From positions 6,370,001-6,434,000 of the forward strand of contig NC_046673.1 of assembly GCF_003369915.1 (NCBI RefSeq): DNA of 64,000 nt, in the 5' to 3' direction. The notes under the pieces were generated by a model. The model had not been told where the DNA came from, made no database searches, and saw nothing but the letters and a program-made list of their open reading frames with translations. Made by a program: the position numbers and the translations under genes. This DNA comes from Drosophila miranda (taxonomy: Eukaryota; Arthropoda; Insecta; Diptera; Drosophilidae). Of the stretch, positions 49,903-60,131 are shown piece by piece (position 1 is the first letter of the stretch; each line of letters begins with the position of its first letter).

Positions 49903-50031
49903 TATCGATAGCCGAACAGGTGTTTTGAATGTGTTTTGAGGTCAAAATTGAACCGACGGTATATTTACGGTATATCGGTATATTTCGGAATATTAAGCAA
50001 TTTTTCGGTATATTACGGTATATTTAAGATG
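49903..50031 (+). promoter_or_regulatory. DRE plus motif-6 array inside the transposon
   Basis: A perfect TATCGATA (49903-49910) is followed by six to seven GGTATATTT/CGGTATAT words to about 50031, ending 75 bp before the transposase ATG at 50107. By the same logic as host housekeeping genes this would be the transposase promoter. Confidence 0.45.
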
Positions 50032-50106
50032 GTAACACTTTCAACACATTTACGAGAAGCCATTAAGTTAGGGAACTCCCGCCATTAACAAGAGCTTTAC
50101 AAAATA

Positions 50107-51900
50107 ATGAGCAAAGATTTTAAACAAAAGTACAGACAGGAGTGGGAGTCTCAACCCGATACAAAGACATGGCTCTGCAGAAGTAAAAATGCAGTCGATG
50201 CTCATTGCAAGGCTTGCAATGTTGATATTTTAAGTCGAATAGCATAAATTAGACAGCAAGCTGCCACACACAAACATAAGGAGAAAATTAAGATCTTGTT
50301 TGGCCAATCTAAGGTATATTCAAACTTTTTTTTTGTATTCGCTATGTTAATACTTGTATAAGCGGTTTTCAATTATAGATTGATTCGTTTGATGTTTGTT
50401 GCTGCTGCAGCAGAGCACAACATACCGTTCCGGGAAATGGATCATCTTAGCAATGTCATCAAAAACGCATTTCTTGACGGTGACATTGCGCAAGGCTTTG
50501 CTTGCAAACGGACCAAGTCGGCATCTTTGGCTTACAATGTGATGGCACCTGCTGCAAAGGAAACACTGAGGAGTGAGGTTAAAAAGAGCGTGTGCCCAGC
50601 TGGAAAAACCATGTTTTCGATCATCATCGACGAGTCTTCGGATGTGACATGTACTAAGGTACTAGCGTGCGCTGTAATGTTCTTCGACACGGATGTTCAA
50701 ACTAAGTACTTATTTTCGATTGATTTGGATGGCGAGAAAGCAGAGGACTTATTCCAAGCTTTGGATAAGGGACTTCAGGAATTTGGGTTCAGCATGGAGA
50801 ACATTATAGGATTTGCAGCTGACACCACAAATTTCATGTTTGGTGAGCATAACAGCATAGTGTCCAAGATTAAAAATGCAAATGATTCGGTTCTTTTTGT
50901 AAAGTGTTTTTGCCATTCAGTAGCTCTCGCTTCAAGTTATGCTTGTAAAATGCTACCAAACGATTAAGAATACATTCAATTACTTTTCTAAGAGCTCGAA
51001 GCGGCACAGAAAATTTAAGGCATTTCAAAAATTTCTAAATTCTCCGGAGCATCAAATACTCAATCATTATAAAATTCGCTGGTTGTCTCTGCATTCTTGT
51101 ATTGCACGTATGATTGAGCAGTGGGATGCGTTTGTTCTTTTTTTTGAGTACGAATTGGCCATAAAAAAAATGTATCTGTAAATTTAAAATAATTTTTCAG
51201 TCTAGCAAAGCTGTAACACACATAATATAATATTAAGCTGTTATTTGAAAGAATAACTTATAACTGACTTAAATTAACTAGATCCAAGCAGCAGTGTTAA
51301 TTTCGTAGAATTCCAAAAAATGAATTTGGGCATTAATGTAAGCCTCGAAGTGTCAAAATTAGAAAGAAATGAAAAATATGCATTTTTCCAAAGAGCACAG
51401 TCATTTTTGATCGAGTTGAGTATACAATTAAAGAAAAGGTTGCCTTTTAAGGAGAAAGTTTTTAAACTTCTCTCATTCCTAAACCCTGAAGACATAGTCA
51501 ATGGCCAATTATCAGATTTGCATGACCTGTATAAAAGATCCTCAGGGAATCGATAATGAATTTGTCCTCTTAAAAAATGATGAGGTTATTTTTAGTTTAT
51601 TAAAAACACACAAAAGTCCGGGCCATTTCTGGTATACATTGGGACAAATAAAAGATTTCAACGAATTAAAATATGAAAAAATTTCAAAATTTGCAGAAGT
51701 ACTGCTTATATTGCCAGTTTCGAATGCATCATGTGAAAGAATTTTCTTCGAAGTGAACTTAATAAAATGTTTCAAATCTTTTATATGTGAGACAAGGTCT
51801 AAGGAAGAACCACGGTTGCGAGAATTTTGAACCGAACACTGAAATGCTGTTAAAAAATCCCAGCGACATCGTTAGTGACGATAGTGATGTTAGTGATTAG
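50107..51900 (+). pseudogene. Broken hAT-family transposase
   Basis: A first exon from ATG 50107 encodes MSKDFKQKYRQEWESQPDT and a BED-like zinc finger (CKAC...HKHKEK), interrupted by an in-frame TAA at about 50245. After a probable intron (gtatattc to ttatag, 50313-50378) the frame is shifted. The open segment 50380-50967 contains typical hAT catalytic-region sequence (IIIDESSDVTCTKVLACAV, FCHSVALASSYA). The frame shifts again into HYKIRWLSLHSCIARMIEQW (to 51181). A further piece ends with the hAT dimerisation motif LLILPVSNASCERIF (about 51700-51740). A stop and at least two frameshifts show that it is non-functional. Confidence 0.85.
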
Positions 51901-53529
51901 TATATTATTAAGACTTTATTATTATTAATAAGTTTTATTAAGACTTAAGATTATTGAATGAAATGAATAAAACAATTATTTCGAATAGGCCAATCAAGTA
52001 GGAAATAGATTCACCAATCGTATAAAATTATGTGGGCATGGCTAAATCTTCCATATAGCTGATATTCGACGGAAGATCAAAATTGAGGGATGATATAGAA
52101 TTGCGGAAATGTGTGTCATTCCAGGCTCTAATTAATGCAGAAACTAGATGGTGTCTGTTTTAAACGATATTTTGCAGCTCATCGTCTGTCTACAGAGATC
52201 AAGAACTGGTACTGGGATCAGGATTTATTTACAAACACCTAATCAAATGCATGAATAGACCAAAAAAATGCAATCTAAGACAAGGTCTTTACTAATTACG
52301 TTTGAAAGCAGGTTGGAAAACAGTATATTTATATAATATTCACGAAATAGGGTATACAAATCACCACACTCTGGTTGACAAGAAATGAGTCTGCAAATAC
52401 CAGCAACATTGACGTCACAATCTGCGACTATTGAACATTTTTGTTGAAATCGTGTTTTTGTCAAAACAAAAAACATGCAAGTATTTAAAAGTAGTTCATC
52501 TTGATCAAAATTGATTCAGCAATCAAATAAAATTATCTTGGCTAAACTGAGAGATCTATATAGCTGGGAATATTCGACGGAAGAAAGAATAACCAGGAAT
52601 TAGTCGTCATAACCGGTTGACGACAATGAGTCCCATTCCATGCACACATACCCTGGGGGAAATGGATGTTATAGAATTGTGAATATGTTTGTCATCCCAG
52701 GCAAAAACAATTTATTTTCAATATATTTCAATATTATTCAATATTATTTAATATTATTTTCAATATTTCAACGATATTTTAAAGCTTATTGTCTTCTTGT
52801 AGGTATCGGGATCGAGAGATATATACTGAAAACTAATCAAATGCTTGAATGTGTACAAAAATGACAATCTGTAGCAAATAAATTTTTGATTAGTTTTCAA
52901 AGCAGCTTTAAAAAAAAATTAATCTAAGAAATAAACAAATATATACCCGGCTGACAAGCCCACAAGTGGTCAAAACCAGCATGTCAGAAATTACTTAACA
53001 TTACATTTACTGACGTTTCATTTCATGCCAACTAGCGTTTTATTTTGTTGACCTTTTTCATTTAAAACTAAACAATATGGTAGAAAATTGATTCATCAAT
53101 CGGATGAAATAATTTTTTTACGGCTGAGGCTCCTATTTAGCTAGTTATATTAAAGCGAATATTGAAATCGAGGAATATGATTTCCGATCATGGAAAGAGA
53201 ATGATTAACCCCTTGTTGACCAGTGGGTACTCGAATGGACTCCACGAAAATATGAATCTTGAAGAATTTTCGCGCAGTTTAGGGGAAAGATATCGTGGTC
53301 AATTTGTTTGAAGGAAAAAAGAAAGGATGGATATACAAGAAGAACTTGAAAACAGTATTATTATCGCGGCTTAGCTCAAGTTATTCACCTGTTTAAATAG
53401 AGGGGGCTTAAGTGGGCTAAGTTCGAATGGAAAGAAGAAGGAAGTGTCAAACCAACGGTGGCGCGCTTATTGAGATTGATCAGACAAATAAATTTTACCA
53501 AGCAATTAATTATTTGATTAATTAGTAAA

Positions 53530-56500
53530 ATGTGTCGGATATTGTGTATTTCTTTGCTCTTGTGGCATTTTTTATTGGTGTGTCAATTTGAGAATTCAGC
53601 AGCAGCCGCATTTTCTGCACGGCAGAGCCGCAACGATTTAGAAGTTGAGAATCAGCAGACATCTGCTGCACCTGTGTCTCCTGCTCCAACTGGATCTACA
53701 GAAACAAGCACAGGTAAGTGCAATTTTGTAGTGATTTATTTTGTAAGAAAATTTGAATATTTTATTTTTTTCCGAGTGATTTTTATAATGGCCACCAAAG
53801 AACGGTTAATTTGTGAGCATAGTGTCATCCCATTCTAGCGCATTCTTGCACAGCTCTATTTACGGTTATATCTACATGCATCTCTTTCTAGCCACCAGCG
53901 GGCTGCTGAAAAAATGTCTCCCATGTACCGGTGTGAAATGCGTGCCACAAATCCAGTGTCCAGCCCATGTCCGCATGAAAAGCCATGAGAAACCGCAAAT
54001 TTGCGACCTTCCAGCCGGCAAATTTGGCTACTGCTGCCAGACGGGCCAGAACCACACAGCTCCGCGCTTGGAGAACAGGGAGCGTCGCGCGGATTTTCCC
54101 AGCTTTGTGTCTCCCACCTTACTCGATGAGGCCCGGCGAAACTTTGAACATCTGATGCATGGTGTGGCCCAGATACCCGTTCATCGGGGTCTGCCCGACT
54201 TCAGTCACGGCATTGTCTTCCACTCCACGGCCAAGGAGGATCTGCACAACTTTGGGCTGTCCCACAATGCCCTCGAGCAGGTCTTCACCACACAGCTCTT
54301 CAGCAAGATGGAACAGCTACCCGTGGACGATATCATCACCAACAACGTACCGGTAAAGTTCACAAAGTCACCGCTGGACCAGCCCTGCCAGGCACCGCCA
54401 ATTTGTCGGAACATCCAATCCGTATATCGCAGCTTTGACGGGACATGCAACAATCCGTCGCCAGCCCGGTCGCATTGGGGTGCTGCCGGCCAGCCCTTGG
54501 AGCGTATGCTGCCGCCGGCCTACGAGGATGGCATCTGGAATCCCCGTGTCCACTCGACTGACGGCACTCTTCTGTTGGGGGCTCGCAAGATCTCCCGAAT
54601 CCTCCTGGCCGATGTCGATCGTCCCCATCCCAAGTACAATCTTCTGGTGATGCAGTTTGGACAGGTTTTGGTTTGTATATGCCCCACCACTAGAAACAGA
54701 ACCTGTGACAAGAGATTCCACTTACCTTTGGCAGGCACACGATGTCTCGCAGACCTCCACAGTGCGTCTCGACGGTGGGGATCTAGTGCAGTGCTGTTCT
54801 CCTGGGGGAAAAGGGCCATTGAATCCACAGCAGAGCCACTTTGCCTGCATGCCGATCTCCGTAGATCCGGATGATGAATTTTACAATGCCTTCGGCGTTC
54901 GTTGCCTGAACTTGGTGAGGCTCTCCCTTGTGCCGAATCGGGACTGCCAGCTCAGTTATGGCAAGCAAATGAGCAAGGTAACGCACTTTTTGGACGTCTC
55001 GCCGGTGTACGGCTCCAGTCAGGAGGCAGCCCGTGATCTGAGATCATTAAAAGGCGGACGCTTGCGCATGCTGAACGATTTCGGACGGGATCTTTTGCCG
55101 CTGGCGGACGACAAGAAGGCCTGTCCTAGTGAGGAGGCCGGAAAGTCTTGCTTCAAGTCGGGTAAATACACTAGTCTTTATTCTTGTGTCCCCATGTGCC
55201 TAATGAAGAAAGAGCTCTGCAGGAGACGGACGCACCAATCAGATCATATCGCTCATTACCCTTCAAATACTCTTCGCTCGCGAGCACAATCGTGTGGCCG
55301 ATATACTGGCCCAGATCAATCCATCGGCCGGCGATGAGTGGCTCTTCCAGGAGGCACGGCGCATCGTCATTGCCGAAGTGCAGCACATCACTTACAATGA
55401 GTTCCTGCCGATTATCATTGGACCGCAGCAGATGAAGCGCTTCCGACTGGTGCCCCTCCATCAGGGCTATGCGCATGACTATAGCCCGGATGTGAATCCT
55501 GCTATAACCAACGAATTCTCTGGTGCCGCCTATCGCATGGGGCATTCCAGGTTTGTTTCTGGATTAACTTTTTTACATATTGCACACATGATGCATGAAT
55601 TTTGGTATCCCCGCTCTAGTGTCGATGGAAAGTTCCGCATACGGGGCGAGCATGGCCGCATTGATGAAGTGATCAATATCCCGGATGTGATGTTCAATCC
55701 GTCGCGCATGCGCAAGCGTGAGTTCTACGATAATATGCTCCGGACCCTTTACAGCCAGCCCATTCAGCAGATCGACAGCTCTATTACCCAAGGAGTAAGT
55801 ATTATTATACCCTATCATACTTGACTCTGAATTAATGGATTGATTCTTCACTCATTCATTCATGAGCAGCTCAGTCGATTCCTGTTCCGCGGTGATAATC
55901 CATTCGGTCTCGATCTGGCCGCCATAAATATACAGCGTGGGCGCGACCAGGGTTTGCACTGCTACAACGATTATCTGGAGCTTATGGGTGCCCCCAAGAT
56001 TAAGACTTTTCATCAGTTTCCCCACGAGGTACGAGTGCCAGATGGTTTCTCTTTGAGAATGGATGATTCGATTTCTCCCCACACAACAGGTTGGCCAAAA
56101 GCTGGCACGCGCTTATAGGACGCCGGATGACATTGATTTGTGGGTTGGTGGACTCCTGGAGAAAGCCGTTGAGGGCGGCATTGTGGGCGTTACCTTTGCC
56201 GAGATCATTGCCGATCAGTTTGCGCGCTTCAAACACGGAGATCGCTACTACTACGAGTACGATGCTGACATCAATCCCGGCGCCTTCACACCCAATCAGC
56301 TGCAGGAGATTCGAAAGACAACGATGGCTCGTCTGATTTGCGACAATGCCGATCGCCTAACGCTCCAGGAAGTGCCCGTGGCCGCCTTTATCCGTGCTGA
56401 CTTTCCGGGGTAAGAGAATGTCGCAAAGATCGATCCCAGGAAGTGTAATGGAAGCTCATGAGCCAAACCTCTTTTTTGCAGCAACCAAATGATTGGCTGC

Positions 56501-56548
56501 GATGATCCCATCCTGCCTGCCGTCAATCTGAATGCCTGGCGCACTTGA
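53530..56548 (+). CDS. Pxt: Heme peroxidase of the chorion peroxidase (Pxt) type
   Basis: Eight exons (53530-53713, 53892-54670, 54735-55161, 55223-55550, 55620-55794, 55870-56028, 56090-56409, 56482-56548) give 812 aa. A signal peptide (MCRILCISLLLWHFLLV) is followed by a Cys-rich propeptide (CLPCTGVKCVPQIQCPAH). The animal heme-peroxidase domain starts at about residue 215. The distal His323 lies in FGQVLAHDVSQT, and the proximal His571 in AAYRMGHSS. Calcium-site and TRTPDDIDL-type motifs are intact. Length and sequence agree closely with my memory of D. melanogaster Pxt (809 aa), which crosslinks chorion and makes prostaglandin-like products. Pxt is on 3R in D. melanogaster, so this is either a relocated orthologue or a duplicate. 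The paralogue question is open. Confidence 0.85.
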
Positions 56549-59500
56549 GATTATTTCTAAATTATTCATTTTTATTTATAATTATTTATCAAGTTTTTAA
56601 TGCGCCCGAGTGCTCGGTGGAATGTATGGGGGGGATATACCCCCGATTTATGTAACGAAGAAACGAAATTAAAGGTCATGATATGTGATTATTGAATTTC
56701 ATATTTGCAGTGGATCATGGCCCTTTCATTGATGTTAGTTAGATTTCATTTATTTGAATTCGAATTTAAATTAAATTTTACATAGCAACGGTGCTCGGAA
56801 ACGTCGATATATGCATATCGGATAGGTTAGTATGACCGCACACATGTGATAAGAGCAATACATATCGGTGCATATCAGTTCGGTTCAGTTTGTCCAGAGA
56901 AAACATGAACCAGATCAAAGGCAGCCTTGACCACTTTACAACATTGCGCTCATCTGCGCGCGTCCTGCGGGAAATTCAAAGACAATTGTACATCTTATTT
57001 TGCATACACACAAAAATGTCTTTATTGTTTCGTTTTTTAGTTGGTTTTTAGTTCTCAAATGTTGGTATACGTTGTGTCTGTTGTTGGAAATACATAGTTT
57101 TGCTATTTATACGCTAAAATCTATTCGAATTCGGTTCCGTTTCATGTTAAATACCATTTTTTGTAGTGTTTGTCGTTTTGAAATGTTCTTCGTCTTGAAA
57201 CCAAATCTCTTCGTTGGGGGGTGTCATTTTTCAAATGACTAAACAAAACATTTAAACATTGTCCAGTATTTGGTCATTTCGTACGTGGTTTTTGGGCTCA
57301 ATGTGCGGGGCAACAAAGGGTACAATTATATTATATTTTTTGTTTTCGTTTGTACTTTATGGAAATGAGATTTCGTTTTGTTTCGTTTCGTATTTTTTGT
57401 TTTGTTTTTTGTTTCGTTTCGTATTTTTTGTTTTGTTTTTTGTATTTTTATTTTGTGTTAGCTTTACGTTTACTTGTTTTGGTTCCACATACTAGGTTAA
57501 TGGTTTTGTCTTGTAGCTTGGAATACATAAAATACATATTGATCGATCGGTTCTGCTTTAGCACAATTACATTTACTTTTTGTATGTATGTATGTATGTA
57601 TGTATGTATATATGTATATATATATTTACTTTCGTTTAGTTTATTATAGAATTCTTGTGTTAAACATTTATAAATATGCATTTTGGTTTGCTTCCACTTC
57701 GTCCTTTTGTTCCTTCATTTTTCCGCAACCATAAACTATTTAGGGCGATGGATTTCTTCGATTTATTCTGATCCATCAGATTTATGAATCTCCACACTTG
57801 TCTCTACTCCCCCTCAGTGTACAACATTTAAAGCTTGACTATATTTCTGTTAGTTATATTTTCTGTTTTTTTGGGCTGGAGTTTTTTGGGGAAACTTCTT
57901 TGGGGTCTTGGAAGAGGGGGGACCCCTTTTTTATTGTTTCTTCTTGGGTCCTGCTACAATAAAATTTCGCTTACTCATGCAACATTTAACATCTATGCTT
58001 GACAATCATCCAATCCAATCCTCATATATGTATGGTATATACTATATATATATGTATATATATATATGTATATATGTACATATGTGTATATCTTTTTTAT
58101 CTTTCCTTCCTTCTTTAGCTTTTGTTCATTTTAATGTTAATGGTAAAAAAATCTAAAAAAAAATCTTTTGCTCTTTTTGGTTCACACACATTCCCCTCTA
58201 GCATCCGCAGCATCCCTAGCATTCAGAGTTCTCTTCTAAAAACTGGACTTGGGACTTCGCTCTGGTCCGATCCGATGATTGGGAGCGGGGTGGGTTGGGG
58301 TATTCCAAGCCTTGGACTTGTCTCAGTGTGGCACATTCTTCTCCTTCTCCGTCCTACCCTCCTCTTTATATAGTATATCGTAATAATAGATTTTTAAAAA
58401 TAAGGTTTCTTATATTTGTGTGTAGCTTGTGCTAGACATCTGCAATTACCACACAGGAGATTCGATTTCGATTTGTGGGGGTGGGGGGAGGGGTTCGATT
58501 GGGAGTAGATTATTATTGTTACGGGGGGATATGACGTTTAAAGCTGTTTTACAAGTACAATGTCTAGAGAGGAATGTTTGGTATTATTCAATTGGATTAC
58601 TGTTCCCAATCCAAGGCTAATCCTCTGGCAGGTCAAGTGGATTACACTGGATTACACTGGATTACAGGGTACTTTTATAGTCGCCAACAAAAACATTCAT
58701 TTTACACCGATTTTTCACGGATTTTTCTATCGTAGTATTTCTGTGGGAGGGAAGGGTTCGGTCTTTTGCTATGAGGGGTTTTTTAAGGTATTTTCGGTAT
58801 TTTTCCGGTACATTGAACTACTTTGCAAATTGTTGCTATTTTTAAAAGATATTTCCTCCTTCCTTTGGACATGAGTTAATTGTTTTAATATGTATGTTTC
58901 ATATTGTTTAAAATTTAATTATCAATATATACAAAAAAATAACGTTCAGTCAATTACAACTATATATATATATGTATATGTATATACATATTATATATCC
59001 ACATACGATTACGAATACAAAAAAATAAATAAGACAACAACAACAAATAACATATAAGGTAACACAACAACAAAAGAAAACGGGATACACACACACATAG
59101 GGGTGGGGGGTGTGGGTATTGGGATCACACACATATCGTATATCTGGATACATGGTTTCATGGTGTTAAGTTGAGTTTTTAATCGTTTTTTATGCTAGAA
59201 ATTGTATGCATTTTTCGTATGCATTTCGGTTTATTCTCCCCTACGCTTTTCTTCCCTACGACATTTACATCGACATTGTTTCATCCTTCTCTTCACCCTC
59301 TCTCACTGGTCTCTTCCTCTCTCTTTCTCTTGTCCCACTCTGTTTTGCTCGATGACTTTTTGTTAATTATTTAATACACATATGTTAATAATCAGTCGCA
59401 TAAATGAATCACCTTGCTTTTCTTTTGTTTCCTTCCATCTGCACACGGACTCTGGGGCGTTTGCGCCTTCAAGCCTATATCCATCATCCATCATCCATCA

Positions 59501-59813
59501 TCCATCATCAGTTCTCAAGCAACAAACGAAGAGACTATCTAATACTCCTCTGTGTTCCGCTAGGGCACACCACACACACATACACAAACACACGCTATAC
59601 AAAATTTCCCATAAGCGAGTGGAGCGATTCAGGATTTGTCTACGATGAAATCTCGAAAAGAGATCGAGCATCCGTTCTGGGAACATGCGAATGTCCTGCC
59701 CTGCCTAATGGAACTTAACTTTGGCATACAAGAAAAGAAACCAAAATCAAAAGAGTACTAGCACAGTGGAAATGCATTTTGAGAGTCAACTTTGTGGCAT
59801 TGTGGCTGCACTT
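56549..59813 (-). other. Pxt-like 3' flank and probable long 3' UTR of the DPP10-like gene
   Basis: An ATTAAA at about 56669 may end the peroxidase transcript. From about 57000 to 59813 the plus strand is T-rich, as expected for an A-rich 3' UTR on the minus strand. It includes a (TGTA)n run at 57581-57610, (TA)n at 58025-58075 and 58960-58995, a GATTACACTG triplication at 58639-58667 and (CCATCAT)n at 59481-59510. No exon is supported. Confidence 0.45.
57581..57610. repeat. (TGTA)n microsatellite
   Basis: About seven TGTA units, grading into TATA-rich sequence. Confidence 0.85.
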
Positions 59814-60131
59814 CTAGTGCTGCAGGATGCGCGTCTTTTCGGCCAGGGCCGTCTCCGATTGCTCCAGCCGGCGCTTGCTGCTGTAGTTGCACAGCTTGCC
59901 AGAGACCTTGCTAAGGGTGGTGGAGGTGCTCGAGGAGGTCATGAGGTCGAGCACCTGGAGGCTGTTGTCCAGCTCGTCCAGAGCGGAGAGCGACGCACTG
60001 GTGGTGGTGGCCGTGATGAGAGTGCTGAGATTGCTGCCGTGCTGCCGATCGCCGGGATCGGGATCAATGTCGATGTCGCTTAGCTGATTGGCCAGCGGAT
60101 CCTCGTCGTAAGGATCGTAGGGGGGTCTTAA
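59814..60131 (-). CDS. Candidate stop-codon readthrough extension of the DPP10-like protein, 105 codons
   Basis: Directly after the TAA at 60132-60134 the same frame stays open for 105 codons (60131 to 59817) and ends with TAG at 59814-59816. It reads LRPPYDPYDEDPLANQLSDI, then Asp-Pro repeats (DIDIDPDPGD), a Ser/Thr-rich segment, SALDELDNSLQVLDLM, and a basic end (SSKRRLEQSETALAEKTR). Codons favour C/G at third positions (CTG, GCC, AGC, GAC), unlike the AT-rich 3' UTR that follows. The only internal Met is about 64 codons in, so an independent short gene is unlikely. No acceptor or donor allows a normal-sized intron to remove the stop. Readthrough of conserved stops is common in Drosophila. 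A sequence error is the main alternative. Confidence 0.65.
   Translation of the reverse strand, partial: LRPPYDPYDEDPLANQLSDIDIDPDPGDRQHGSNLSTLITATTTSASLSALDELDNSLQVLDLMTSSSTSTTLSKVSGKLCNYSSKRRLEQSETALAEKTRILQH

Larger units (their letters stand above)
49700..53190 (+). mobile_element. Degenerate hAT-like DNA transposon with tandem subterminal repeats
   Basis: The left part (49700-50100) includes 'gggtatagaaacttcca', a DRE and an array of GGTATATTT words. A broken transposase follows (50107-51900). The right part repeats a unit of roughly 0.5 kb at about 51979, 52510 and 53085, each with 'gattca(c/g)caatc', a 'catggctga'-like word and 'atattcgacggaa'. The same blocks form the short repeats at 4356-4896 and 12060-13358. 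Exact ends and target-site duplication were not determined. Confidence 0.7.
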
